A DNA stretch of 64,000 nt from Actinocrinis sp035605935 (GCF_035605935.1 NZ_DATNGK010000153.1:14354-78353); one strand, 5' to 3'. Counted from the first letter of the stretch, positions 27,497 to 35,982 are shown. Translations and numbers: made by a program. The notes: generated by a model from the sequence alone, not told the origin.

Positions 27497-27939
27497 CTCC
27501 AGCACACGGATTCGGCCGTTTTCCCGACCGAATCCACCTGGCAGAACCACCCGACCGTGGAACCGCCGACATCGACTCGCCCTCGATGACGGCCGAGAAA
27601 AGGCAGGAGGCGAGACCAGTGAGGAACGAATCCATGGTGACGACGATTCCGTCCGCAGCGGTCCTGTCGGCCTGCCCAGCGCTGTCGGATGTCGCCGCTA
27701 CGTTCGCTCCCGCCGCCCTTTCCCTCAGCTCCGCCGCCGCCCAGGTCTGGGCCGGCGCGTTGGTGCGACCGCAGGGACGCGTCGAGGCCATCGGTGCCGG
27801 CTATGCCGCCGCCCCGGCCGTCGCCGTGAAGCGACGCGAAGTCGATCGTGACGTCAATGGCAGCACGACGGCCAGCGGCAAGCGTGTGATCGCGAACGGT
27901 ACCACCGGCAGCACCAAGCAGCAGGACCAGCTTCACCTG

Positions 27940-27981
27940 ATGTCCCGTCGGGACCCACGACCCTGGAGACCACCGGTCTGA
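27940..27981 (+). CDS. Candidate 13-codon leader peptide (uORF) of whiB7
   Basis: ATG-initiated reading frame encoding MSRRDPRPWRPPV, ending in a TGA that lies inside the first leader hairpin and 25 bases before the terminator. It is rich in Arg and Pro, residues that slow ribosomes. It may be the 3' end of a longer in-frame ORF opening at 27586. Ribosome stalling on a leader ORF is established for whiB7 induction; which start is used here is not resolved. Confidence 0.45.
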   Translation: MSRRDPRPWRPPV

Positions 27982-28008
27982 CTACCAGTCAGACGAGCGA
28001 CCTCCAGG
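27962..28008 (+). promoter_or_regulatory. whiB7 leader hairpin preceding the terminator
   Basis: An inner perfect 8-bp stem (27976-27983 with 27987-27994, loop ACC) is nested in an outer 7-bp stem CCTGGAG/CTCCAGG (27962-27968 with 28002-28008). The outer stem's last two bases are also the first two of the terminator stem, and the uORF stop lies in the inner stem. The arrangement suits ribosome-position sensing. Confidence 0.6.
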
Positions 28009-28050
28009 CCGCGGAACCCGAATATCCGGGATCCGCGGCCTTCTTGTTCC
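28007..28050 (+). terminator. Intrinsic terminator in the whiB7 leader (attenuator)
   Basis: Arms at 28007-28020 and 28027-28040 pair over 14 bp with a single A-A mismatch, a 6-base loop, then TTCTTGTTCC. It stands 185 bases upstream of the whiB7 ATG on the coding strand, so it would stop transcription before the gene unless prevented. Confidence 0.75.
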
Positions 28051-28234
28051 TCCGGCAGAAAACCGGTGGTGCGAGGGGCGGCGGGACCTGAACCGCATTC
28101 AGATCACGACCGAGGAAGACGGCGAGTTGACCGAGACAGCGAAGGTCGAAACCCGCAGCCAGACCCCCAGCACCACCGCAGTGAACCCGGGCCCCGCAGC
28201 CGGCGGCGCCGAGACCGAGAGGAAGGAATCAACG

Positions 28235-28516
28235 ATGCAGTTGACCGTGTTCGAGCCGGTCGCGCTCGCCGACGACCTGCCCTGCCGCTCCACCGACCCG
28301 GAGCTGTTCTTCGCGGAGTCGCCGGCCGATGTCGAGCTCGCGAAGAGCATCTGCACCGCCTGCCCGATCCGGGAGGCCTGCCTCTCCGGAGCCCTTGAGC
28401 GCAAGGAGCCGTGGGGCGTCTGGGGCGGCGAGCTCTTCGTCCAGGGCGTGACCGTGGCCCGCAAGCGGCCGCGTGGACGTCCGCGCAAGACCGACGTCGT
28501 CGCCGTCGCGGCTTAG
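28235..28516 (+). CDS. whiB7: WhiB7/WblC iron-sulfur transcription factor
   Basis: Activator of intrinsic antibiotic-resistance genes; it binds the primary sigma factor through its 4Fe-4S domain. It has the four WhiB cysteines (LPCRS, then CTACPIREAC), the GVWGGE turn and a C-terminal AT-hook RPRGRPRK that distinguishes WhiB7. The ATG at 28235 is preceded by GAGGAAGGAA and gives the family start MQL, so I prefer it to the in-frame TTG at 28127. Length 93 residues. A long leader with an attenuator precedes it. Counterpart of Rv3197A. Confidence 0.95.
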   Translation: MQLTVFEPVALADDLPCRSTDPELFFAESPADVELAKSICTACPIREACLSGALERKEPWGVWGGELFVQGVTVARKRPRGRPRKTDVVAVAA

Positions 28517-28579
28517 GCGAAGACGACCCACAAGCAGCAAACAGGCAACACCCACCGAAGAAGAAAGTGACTAACCCCG

Positions 28580-28786
28580 ATGTCCACCACTGATCTGTTC
28601 GTTTCCCCGGTCTCCGGCCACGCCAACCCGTCCGACCTGCGAGTCAGGAGCAACGTCATGCTGCACACGCACTATCAGCTGGTACAAGAACTCCATCGTG
28701 AACGCTTACGACAAGCGGAGGCACACCGCCTCCACCGCGCAGTGCTGCGGGCGCGCCGCGCGCTCGCCCAGCAGCTCATGCGATAA
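28580..28786 (+). CDS. Small basic hypothetical protein downstream of whiB7
   Basis: 68 residues; the second half is a strongly amphipathic basic helix (YQLVQELHRERLRQAEAHRL). AAGAAGAAAG lies upstream of the ATG. It is followed by a strong terminator, suggesting co-transcription with whiB7 (63-base gap). No domain recognised. A start at the internal ATG of MLHTHYQ is also possible. Confidence 0.5.
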   Translation: MSTTDLFVSPVSGHANPSDLRVRSNVMLHTHYQLVQELHRERLRQAEAHRLHRAVLRARRALAQQLMR

Positions 28787-28822
28787 CGCGGAGCAGGTGG
28801 CAGTACCGGTAGCAGAGAACTG

Positions 28823-28875
28823 AAGCGGCTTGCCCGCCCCGGGACGGACCCCGGGGCGGGCAAGCCGCTTCGTTT
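28823..28875. terminator. Perfect 21-bp terminator hairpin
   Basis: Arms 28823-28843 and 28850-28870 are exact complements, with a 6-base loop and CGTTTT after. It separates the whiB7 unit from the convergent phosphatase gene and probably serves both. Confidence 0.9.
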
Positions 28876-28911
28876 TCGCTCAGCGCGTCAGATGCTCACT
28901 GCGTAACGCGC

Positions 28912-31107
28912 TCACGCCTTACCGATCAGCGCCTTGGCCGAGGAGATCAGGGCCGGCGCGCTGTTGTGTCCCGATCCCTGGATCCCGTGCGGCGCGAGCG
29001 CGGCGTGCGCGTACGGTGAGAACCCACCGTCGAAGAACTGGCCGTTGATCAGCTGGTTCATCTGCGCCGCGATCGCATCACGCTGCTGCCCGAGCGCCGC
29101 GAGCTGCGCGTCGGTCTGCAGATAAGTCGCGTCGCCCGGCGAGCTGGACTCGATCGCCGCGGTCGCCTTCTTCAGCGTCGCCGTGGCGAACTCGCCCACT
29201 GAGGCGTTCAGCTGCTTATACACAGCGGACAGCGCCTCGTACAGCGGCAGTGCGCGCTGCACCGAGCGCGGCAGCGCCTGCGGCTTGAGGAAGCCGATCA
29301 GCGGAACGCCGTCGTAAGCGTAATCGTCGCTAAGCCCGAGCAGCGCCATCATCGTCGGCCGGATGTCCGTGTGGTCAGACCACACCGCGTTGGTCACGCC
29401 GAGGTGCTTAACGCCGGGTCCGACCAGGCCGAGCCAGGTGGTGTTGATGTCGGGGGAGAAGTCGCCGTGGTTCCACGCGAACGCCGCCTCCGCCTGCACG
29501 CACGGCGAGTTGCAGTTCGCCGCGGCGCCGTAGACGAAGTAGTCCGGATCGGCGAACTCGGTCACCGTCGGCGTGCGCAGCGGATCGCCGCTGACCATGT
29601 GCAAGATATTCATCTCGGTCTGATCGGCCAGGTAGTTGGCGATCGGGGCGGTCGTGCCGGTGTACGGGTTGGTCGCGGTGACCGCGGCGACCGCCTTCTC
29701 GAAGGACCTGGTCGTCGGGTCGTTCTGCGCCGGGTTGCCGTTGAGGTAGTAGTTCGGCGCCGAGTCCGCGTGCACGCCGAACGGCGTCGTCGTGTTCTGC
29801 TGCGTCGCGAGCAGGCCCTTGATGTTCGCGTTGACCTCGCCGATCTGCGAGTACGTGCACGGGATCGTCACGCCGTCGCAGTTCGCCGGGCTCGGCTTGC
29901 TGCCGACGAAGTGGTCGTTCTCGTCGGAGGTGACCACGAACAGGGTGTTGCTCTTGTTGATCCCGTCCTTAGCCAGGCGGGTGAAGAACTGGCCGAACGC
30001 GGTGTCATACGACTTGAGCGCCGCGACATAACCGGCCTCGCCGGGCCCGTATGCGCTGACGGTGTTGTGGTTGTCGTGCGCGTCGGAGATGTACGCGTAC
30101 GTCACCGGGACGCCCGCTTCCTGCATCTGCGCGACGTAGCCGAGGCTGTTGGCCGCGGTCATGCCGTCGAAGCCCGGGAAGCCCTTGACGCCGTTCGCAT
30201 CGGTGATCGGAGTGCTGCCGTCCACCTGGGTGACCGGTCCGTTCGGCGAGATCGCCGGGTTGGTGTACTTCGCACCGAACAGGCCCTGGTAGCCGGTGTA
30301 ACCGCCGGGCTCATCGGGCAGCACGTCGGGCTTGGCGTTCGGCGAGCCGGCGCACAGCGTCGAGTCCTTGGCGCAGTGCACGCCGATGCCGACGAAGTCG
30401 GTGAAGGCCAGGCTGGGGTTCGCCTTCAGCTCCGCGGCCTCGGCCGAGTTGGCGCCGAACACCTTCGGGATGTCGATGTTCGTGTTCTCCAGGATGGTGT
30501 TCGCCGTCGACACCGCGCCGAAGTCGCAGCCGGCCCTGGTGTAGCCGACCCAAGGCGCCGGGGTGTTCTTGCCGCTCTGGGTGACCATCTCAGGCGCCGT
30601 GTCGGTCGGCGTCGGAGTGGAGGAGTCGGCGACGCCGTCGGTCCAGTAGGCGAAGGACGCGGCCGAGTTCGTGGTGCCGTTCGGGTTGTAGTACCGGAAC
30701 GAGTTGGAGACCGGCTGGCCGTGGTTCGAGCCGTACAGGCCGGTGATCGAGGTGAGGATGTCGTTGCCGGTGTGCGCGATCAGCGGCGTGTGGTGGTTCG
30801 AGTCCATCGTGCCGTTAGCGGTGAGGAAGTTCAGCAGGTTCGGCATCTGCTCCAGGTCGCTGGGCACGTTCGGGTTGTCCCTGGTCAGGTGCACATTGTC
30901 GAACTGAAGGTAGATCACGTGCTTGGTCGCGCTGCCCGGCTGGCTCAGTAGGCAGCCCGGATCGGCGCTGGCCGCGGCCTTGCCCGATTTGACCGCGCCC
31001 GCCGTGGTTCCCGCCTGCGCGGCCGCGGCCGAGGTGCCCGCGACCAGCGCCACCGCGATCAGCGGTACGAGGCCGCGCACACGGCCCCGCTTTCCCGTGC
31101 TTTCCAT
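28912..31107 (-). CDS. Secreted alkaline-phosphatase-superfamily protein
   Basis: 731 residues with a signal peptide (RGLVPLIAVALVAGTSAAAA followed by AQA, cleavage near 32). The mature part has superfamily metal-site features: YLQFDNVHLTRDNP (Asp), HTGNDILTSITGLYG (Thr in the nucleophile position), YAYISDAHDNH, TSDENDHF (Asp/His) and WSDHTDIRPTMMALLGL (His/Asp). This order resembles phosphoesterase/phosphodiesterase enzymes of the alkaline phosphatase fold. A C-terminal helical extension of about 120 residues (SVYKQLNASVGEFATATLKK) follows. The substrate is unknown. Several cysteines suit an exported protein. It stands alone between two intergenic regions. Confidence 0.75.
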   Translation of the reverse strand: MESTGKRGRVRGLVPLIAVALVAGTSAAAAQAGTTAGAVKSGKAAASADPGCLLSQPGSATKHVIYLQFDNVHLTRDNPNVPSDLEQMPNLLNFLTANGTMDSNHHTPLIAHTGNDILTSITGLYGSNHGQPVSNSFRYYNPNGTTNSAASFAYWTDGVADSSTPTPTDTAPEMVTQSGKNTPAPWVGYTRAGCDFGAVSTANTILENTNIDIPKVFGANSAEAAELKANPSLAFTDFVGIGVHCAKDSTLCAGSPNAKPDVLPDEPGGYTGYQGLFGAKYTNPAISPNGPVTQVDGSTPITDANGVKGFPGFDGMTAANSLGYVAQMQEAGVPVTYAYISDAHDNHNTVSAYGPGEAGYVAALKSYDTAFGQFFTRLAKDGINKSNTLFVVTSDENDHFVGSKPSPANCDGVTIPCTYSQIGEVNANIKGLLATQQNTTTPFGVHADSAPNYYLNGNPAQNDPTTRSFEKAVAAVTATNPYTGTTAPIANYLADQTEMNILHMVSGDPLRTPTVTEFADPDYFVYGAAANCNSPCVQAEAAFAWNHGDFSPDINTTWLGLVGPGVKHLGVTNAVWSDHTDIRPTMMALLGLSDDYAYDGVPLIGFLKPQALPRSVQRALPLYEALSAVYKQLNASVGEFATATLKKATAAIESSSPGDATYLQTDAQLAALGQQRDAIAAQMNQLINGQFFDGGFSPYAHAALAPHGIQGSGHNSAPALISSAKALIGKA

Positions 31108-31348
31108 CCGATTCCCTCTCCCAAGGTCGAGACTTCAGCATCCTGATGCTCGAGGCGACCGCTGCGCGGCCAGATACGACCTAAGCGCAGCCGGGCCGCA
31201 TTGTCATCGGTGAAATCCCTCAAACTCGAGTGATTTTCCGGCGGCAGGGGTCGGAGGATCGCACCTTTATCGCAGAAGGCTGCTGGTGGCGGGCCTGGTA
31301 CCGGCAAATCTCGGCGACGCGCGCCCCATCGGGCGCTAGCATCGAGCC

Positions 31349-31849
31349 ATGATCCCGGTCACCGAGAAGGAACTGCGCGAGTCCTTCGTGAACTGCTCGA
31401 AGGGGGAGGCGGCCAGGATCAACCCGCCGGCCGGTCTGCCCAGGCTGCCGTGGCAGGATCTCGACTTCCTCGGCTGGCGCGACCCGAAGGCCCCGGATCG
31501 CGGCTACCTGGTCGCCGAGTACCGCGACCGGCTGGTCGGCTTGACCATGCGGGTGCCGACAGGTGTACGCCGGGCCCTGGTGAAGACGACGGTCTGCTCG
31601 ATCTGCGTGACCGCGCATCCCGGCTCGGGCGTCTCGCTCTTCGCCGCCCCGAAGGCCGGCCCCAGCGGGCGGCAGGGCAACACGGTCGGTACGTATATCT
31701 GCGCTGACCTGGCCTGCCCGCTGTACGTGCGCGGCAAGAAGATGTCTGATCTCGGTTCGCGCTTCGAGGAATCGATGACGCTGGACGAGCAGGTGGCCCG
31801 CACGATGCTGAACCTTGAGCAGTTCCTCGACCAGGTCTTCAAGCCCTAA
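31349..31849 (+). CDS. FBP-domain (FusB/elongation factor G-binding-like) protein
   Basis: 166 residues. The N-terminal half is helical (TEKELRESFVNCSKGEAARI). The C-terminal half is a treble-clef-like zinc finger with CSIC (VCSICVTAHPGSGVSLF) and C-D-L-A-C (YICADLACPLYVRGKK). This arrangement is that of the FBP family, whose FusB members bind EF-G and rescue fusidic acid-stalled ribosomes. Whether this one confers resistance is not known, but position next to whiB7 is notable. Divergent from the phosphatase gene. Confidence 0.75.
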   Translation: MIPVTEKELRESFVNCSKGEAARINPPAGLPRLPWQDLDFLGWRDPKAPDRGYLVAEYRDRLVGLTMRVPTGVRRALVKTTVCSICVTAHPGSGVSLFAAPKAGPSGRQGNTVGTYICADLACPLYVRGKKMSDLGSRFEESMTLDEQVARTMLNLEQFLDQVFKP

Positions 31850-31892
31850 GGAGCCGAGCAGCCAGCCGGATCCGGGCAGTTAGGGCGAGCCC

Positions 31893-33248
31893 TTAGTTGA
31901 ACCCCGGCAGCCAGGCGTTCAGTTCGCCCCGCACCGGGACGGTCGCGCCGAGCTGGCACAGGATGCCGAGGCCGCCCATAGTGACCCGGTGAATGAGCAG
32001 ATACGACGGCGGCAGGTTGAGCCTGCGGCCGAGCGAAGCGGCCGGGTTCTTGCCGTTAGCGAGATGCGCGGCCTGTTCGCGCAACCATTCGCGGCTGAAG
32101 GAGAACTGCGGTTCGCGCAGCGGCTCGATCAGCGGGGCGAGATAGTCGAGCACTGCCTGCGGATCGAGCTCGGTGCCCGGCTTGAGGAAGCCCTCCGCGC
32201 GCAACGTGTGCGCCACCTCTTCGGCATTCCCGGCCAGCGCGCCCCGCAGCGCCACCCCGATCGCCTCGGGCATCCCGTTCGGCAGCCGGTTGACCGCGCC
32301 GAAGTCCAGCACGCCGAGTCGCCACTGTTGCGGGTCATCGGGGTCCACATCGGCGATGTCCGCGCCCGGCTCGGCCGGCAGCAGCCGGAAGTTGCCCGGG
32401 TGCGGGTCTGCGTGAAGCAAACCGACGCGTTGCGGACCTGAATAGAGGAACCGGACAAGCAGCGTGCCCGCGCGGTCGCGTTGCGCCTGCGTCCCGGAGG
32501 CGATCACAGAGGCCAGCGGGATACCAGGCAGCCACTCGGTGACCAGGATCGTGCCCGCCTGCTCGACCACGTCCGGCACCGTGATGTCCGGGTCGTCGGC
32601 GTAGCCCTTCGCGTAGTTCGACTGGGCCTCGGCCTCCGCCGCGTAGTCCAGTTCCTCGGCGATCCGCGCGCGCAGTTCCGTGATCAGCGGCTTCACTTCG
32701 ATCCCGGGCACCAGCAGGCTGAACAGCCGGGAGACTCGGGCCAGCTGGTTGAGGTCGCCGAGCAGCGCCTTGCCCGCACCCGGGTACTGGATCTTCACCG
32801 CGACGTCACGGCCGTCCTGCCACACCGCGCGGTGTACCTGGCCGATCGAGGCGGCGGCGGCCGGCTTGTCATCGAAGGAGACGAACTTCTCCCGCCAATG
32901 CGGCCCGAAGGCCGCGGCCAGGGACTTGTGGACCGAGGCCGCGGGCAAGGCGGGCGCGCTCTCCTGAAGCCCCGTCAGCGCCGCGCGATAAGGCCTGGCC
33001 AGCTCATCCGGCAGCGCCGCCTCGAATACCGAGAGCGCCTGGCCGAACTTCATCGCCCCGCCCTTGAGCTCGCCCAGCACCCGGAAGAGCTGCTCGGCGG
33101 TGCGCTGCTGCACCTCGGTGAGCACCGCGGCAGCAGGTGCCCCGCCCAGCCGCTTGCCCAAGCCCACGGTGGCCCGGCCGGCCAGGCCGAGCGGCAGCGT
33201 CGCCAGCTTGGCGGTACGGGCTACTGCGTTGCGCGGCACGTCACTCAC
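31893..33248 (-). CDS. ABC1/UbiB-family atypical kinase
   Basis: 451 residues of the ADCK/AarF family. It carries the diagnostic KxGQ motif as GGAMKFGQALSV (about 65), the Ala-rich loop PAAAASIGQVHRA, the lysine in VAVKIQYPG, the QTE-like Glu of AEELDYAAEAEAQ, and the catalytic loop HADPHPGNF with a metal-binding DFGAV. In mycobacteria the counterpart Rv3197 also neighbours whiB7. Role inferred: lipid or quinone-related ATPase. The start is the GTG at 33246-33248, matching the family N-terminus (SDVPRNAVARTAKLA) and overlapping the upstream stop as GTGA; an ATG 9 bases upstream is possible. Confidence 0.9.
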   Translation of the reverse strand: MSDVPRNAVARTAKLATLPLGLAGRATVGLGKRLGGAPAAAVLTEVQQRTAEQLFRVLGELKGGAMKFGQALSVFEAALPDELARPYRAALTGLQESAPALPAASVHKSLAAAFGPHWREKFVSFDDKPAAAASIGQVHRAVWQDGRDVAVKIQYPGAGKALLGDLNQLARVSRLFSLLVPGIEVKPLITELRARIAEELDYAAEAEAQSNYAKGYADDPDITVPDVVEQAGTILVTEWLPGIPLASVIASGTQAQRDRAGTLLVRFLYSGPQRVGLLHADPHPGNFRLLPAEPGADIADVDPDDPQQWRLGVLDFGAVNRLPNGMPEAIGVALRGALAGNAEEVAHTLRAEGFLKPGTELDPQAVLDYLAPLIEPLREPQFSFSREWLREQAAHLANGKNPAASLGRRLNLPPSYLLIHRVTMGGLGILCQLGATVPVRGELNAWLPGFN

Positions 33249-34366
33249 ATGGTCCATTCTGCCAGGCCGATCGTGGATAAAGGCGGTGCGGCCGCTTCGA
33301 AGAGACGCAGATCATCGTCGCCGAGATCGCTGGCCACACAGGCGCACGCCGGGTGCTCGGCAACTGTGAACCGCTCCGGAAGCGCATATGGCAACGCAAA
33401 GGACCACACTGCCCCCACGCTCGGCGGCAGTTGCCCGTCGAGATAGGCGAGCGCGTGCAGCACCGTGTAGCTGGCGGCGAGCGCGGACAAGGTCGTGTCA
33501 CAGGCCGGCCGTGCGGAGGCGCCCTCCACCGCGAGTCCGGCCTGAGTGCGTGGCCAGAGCGGATCGCGGTCGGCCACCGCGAGATCGCGACAGCGGCTAC
33601 ACGGCGTGCGCCGCGGTACGACGAGCGGCCCGAGTACCGCACGGTCTTCGCATACCTCGACGAGCAGATGCGGTACCAGACGTCGGCTCAGATCGAGCAG
33701 CAACTCGGTCGGCGGCCGCTCGCCAGGGGCGACGATGACCAAGTCCGCCGCGGTGCGCCGCGAGGCGAGCACGGTGTTCGCGGACGGAGCGAGAAGGCGG
33801 ATTGCGCGGGCTACGGCGTCCTGGCGGCGGGTCCCGGCGTCTTCGTCGCGATAAGCGCCGGGTCCGGTGTCCTCGTGCCGGACTGCCGAACCGTCGACCG
33901 GAACGATGGTGCCGACCCCGGCCGCTGCCAGCCGCAGCGCCGTCTGTGCGCCAACTCGGCCAAGCCCGTGCACCGCCACCGAGAAGCCGCGCCGCCGCTC
34001 CAGGGCGCGCACGGCTCCGCCGGGCAGCCGATGGCGCAGCCCCAGGCCGCTGAGATCGGGATCGAGGCGGGCGCGTTCGCCGGGCGAGAGGGCGGCCAGT
34101 GCCGAGGTGTCGAGGGCCGCATCGTCGAGGCAGCCGTCCGCGGCCAGTCGGTCAAGCAGTTCCAGCGTGTCGCGGCGGGCTACGCCGATGCGTTCGGCGT
34201 ATGCGAGCAGGGCTTCGATGTCGCGAGTGCCGTCCAGTGCGTCGATCACGGCGCGAACCGTGGCCGTCATCCGGTAGCGATGGCTGGTGGCCGGACCCCG
34301 GCCGAGCTGAAGGGTGCGCTCGTCGTGCCAGATGCGGCTCAGCGCCGGCTTGAGGACCGGTCGCAT
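33245..34366 (-). CDS. ThiF/HesA-like protein with RRE-like N-terminus
   Basis: 373 residues. The first 80 (MRPVLKPALSRIWHDERTLQ) have the sequence pattern of small winged-helix recognition domains that precede E1-like proteins. A Rossmann segment follows with AVHGLGRVGAQTALRLAAAG (about 135); the glycine motif is degenerate (GLGRVG rather than GxGGxG). A CSRC pair (RTPCSRCRDL) lies near residue 265, but no second zinc pair is obvious. Catalytic competence is doubtful. Counterpart of Rv3196. Translationally coupled to the ABC1 kinase. I use the ATG at 34366; the longer frame to 34474 has no family resemblance. Confidence 0.72.
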   Translation of the reverse strand: MRPVLKPALSRIWHDERTLQLGRGPATSHRYRMTATVRAVIDALDGTRDIEALLAYAERIGVARRDTLELLDRLAADGCLDDAALDTSALAALSPGERARLDPDLSGLGLRHRLPGGAVRALERRRGFSVAVHGLGRVGAQTALRLAAAGVGTIVPVDGSAVRHEDTGPGAYRDEDAGTRRQDAVARAIRLLAPSANTVLASRRTAADLVIVAPGERPPTELLLDLSRRLVPHLLVEVCEDRAVLGPLVVPRRTPCSRCRDLAVADRDPLWPRTQAGLAVEGASARPACDTTLSALAASYTVLHALAYLDGQLPPSVGAVWSFALPYALPERFTVAEHPACACVASDLGDDDLRLFEAAAPPLSTIGLAEWTM

Positions 34367-34507
34367 CGCGCTCAGGGCCCTCCGGGAATGTGGATCGTGA
34401 ATTGTGGATCGAGAACTGTTCAACGCGGCTGCGATGTTCAACGCGGCTTCGCCGTGGCAGCGCCGGACGCCCAAGCGTCCGGCGCCTCTGCGCCGGCAGC
34501 CGCTCGA

Positions 34508-34667
34508 TCACGCCTTGCCGAGAATCCGGTTCACCTTGGTGCCGCAGGTCGGACAAGTGCCCTGCGCCATTCTGCGCCCCGAGTCGCTGATCTTGATCTC
34601 GCCGGTGAAGTGCCGCTTCTCCTTGCACTTCACGCAGTAAGCCTCGCCCGTGTACGTCTCGGCCATG
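34508..34667 (-). CDS. DUF5679 zinc-ribbon mini-protein
   Basis: 52 residues beginning MAETYTGEAYCVKCKEKRHF and containing two CxxC pairs (CVKC and CPTC), so a zinc ribbon. AGGAGG lies about 9 bases before the ATG. The family is conserved in actinobacteria next to the ThiF/ABC1 genes. Function unknown. A longer open frame to 34786 lacks the ribosome site. Confidence 0.8.
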
Positions 34668-34786
34668 GTCGGCCCTCCTGTTGTTCCTGACTCTTCGCGA
34701 TGGACCGCGATCGTGCGCCCTGCTCCGCCGGGCTCGGCGGTCGGGCGATAGGCCACCCTACGCGAGAGCACACACCGCACACGCAT

Positions 34787-35061
34787 CGTGGCCCATGCGA
34801 GCGGCTGGAGCGCTAAGTGGTACCCACCTGAGGGTGATTAGTCACACCGCGATGGGGTTTTGCAGCGGGATTGTGCAGCGGGGATTGATCACCCGCGCGA
34901 CCGGAATCCGGCAGAGAACACGCCGCGGGGCCCCCAGGCGCACGCTCCACCGACCGGGGCTTTACGCCGCCGCGGCGGGAGCTGTTTTCCGAGAGCCCCG
35001 CATCCAGAGAGCGACGCTACGGGCTGGCGGGGCCGACCGTCAATCGGATCCCACGGACGGC
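34787..35061. other. Intergenic region without recognised gene
   Basis: Divergent spacer between the DUF5679 gene and the DUF45 metalloprotease. Short frames here have no family resemblance or ribosome sites. I see no repeats or strong hairpins until the DnaA boxes start at 35062. Confidence 0.6.
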
Positions 35062-35231
35062 TGTGGATAACCCTGGGGACAACCTGGGGACAGTCCGGCG
35101 CGCCTTTGTGGACATCCTCGGTCTCCCTGTGGACAAACCTGTGGATCTGGTTGTCGCACCCCCGCTGACCAGCAGCGGCAAAAAATCTTGTGGAATTGAC
35201 GAAAACCCGGTCTCCGACGGGCTGTGGACAA
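35062..35231 (-). promoter_or_regulatory. Cluster of phased DnaA boxes
   Basis: Perfect boxes (reverse strand of TTATCCACA or TTGTCCACA) at 35062-35070, 35128-35136 and 35223-35231. One- or two-mismatch boxes begin at 35074, 35085, 35107 and 35140. All face one way. Successive starts from 35062 to 35140 are 12, 11, 22, 21 and 12 bases apart, close to whole helical turns. It lies in the upstream region of the DUF45 gene. No dnaA/dnaN nearby, so probably a titration or regulatory cluster rather than oriC. Confidence 0.7.
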
Positions 35232-35295
35232 GTTTTCGGTCCGCTGGGCCCGCCGGGACGGGCCGAAAAGGCGTTCAGCCGCTAATTTGGTGGAC

Positions 35296-35934
35296 ATGGC
35301 AGCGGACCACACCGACCGGCCGGCCGCCGGGTCCGGCGCCGCCGACCCGGCCGTCGAAGTGCGCCGTTCGCCGCGCCGCCGCCGTACCGTCTCCGCGTAT
35401 CGCGAAGGTGACCGAACGGTCGTGCTGATCCCGGCGCAGATGTCCGCCGGGGAGGAGGAGCGCTGGGTTCGAGCGATGCTCGACCGGCTCGAACGCCGGG
35501 AGCGGCGTAGCGCACTGAATGAGCCGGAACTTGCCCGCCGCGCGATGGCGCTGTCTGCGCAGTACCTCGCCGGTCGCGCCCGGCCGGTCTCGGTGCGCTG
35601 GGTGAGCAACCAGGCCGCCCGCTGGGGCTCCTGTACTCCGGTCGACGGCACCATCCGGATCTCGGATCGCGTCCGTGGCCTGCCGGAATACGTCCTGGAC
35701 TACGTGCTGCTGCATGAACTGGCGCATCTGCTGGTCCCCAACCACGGCGCTAAGTTCTGGGCGCTGCTGGACGCGTATCCCCGCACCGAACGCGCCCGCG
35801 GCTACCTCGAGGGCTATGCCCGCTCGGACGGGTCGGCCGACCGAGACGGCGACGACCAGGACAGTGACGACTCAGACAGTGACGATCAAGACGACGACGC
35901 GAAGAACTCGGCGTCAGAGGAAGTCGAAGACTAG
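35296..35934 (+). CDS. YgjP/DUF45-type zinc metallopeptidase
   Basis: About 212 residues. The metzincin-like motif HELAHLLVPNHGAKFW (about 145) supplies two His and a Glu plus the third His ligand in NHG; upstream SVRWVSNQAARWGSC is characteristic of the WLM/YgjP group. No signal peptide, so cytoplasmic. The C-terminal 35 residues are almost pure Asp, Ser and Glu, an acidic tail with a low-complexity GAC repeat character. Starts at 35224 (inside a DnaA box), 35290 and 35296 are open; I use the ATG at 35296. Substrate unknown. Confidence 0.8.
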   Translation: MAADHTDRPAAGSGAADPAVEVRRSPRRRRTVSAYREGDRTVVLIPAQMSAGEEERWVRAMLDRLERRERRSALNEPELARRAMALSAQYLAGRARPVSVRWVSNQAARWGSCTPVDGTIRISDRVRGLPEYVLDYVLLHELAHLLVPNHGAKFWALLDAYPRTERARGYLEGYARSDGSADRDGDDQDSDDSDSDDQDDDAKNSASEEVED

Positions 35935-35938
35935 CCAC

Positions 35939-35982
35939 GTGGGGCGGGTCCGACGGTGAAGAACCGGTCGGACCCGCCCCAC
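35939..35982. terminator. 16-bp perfect hairpin after the DUF45 gene
   Basis: Arms 35939-35954 and 35967-35982 are exact complements with a 12-base loop; it starts a few bases after the stop codon. No T-run. Confidence 0.75.

Noticed and set aside
33245..34366. RiPP biosynthetic cluster
   Set aside because: No precursor peptide, cyclase or transporter next to the ThiF-like gene.
35062..35231. Chromosomal replication origin oriC
   Set aside because: No dnaA, dnaN, rpmH or gyrB nearby; cluster is small and upstream of a protease gene.
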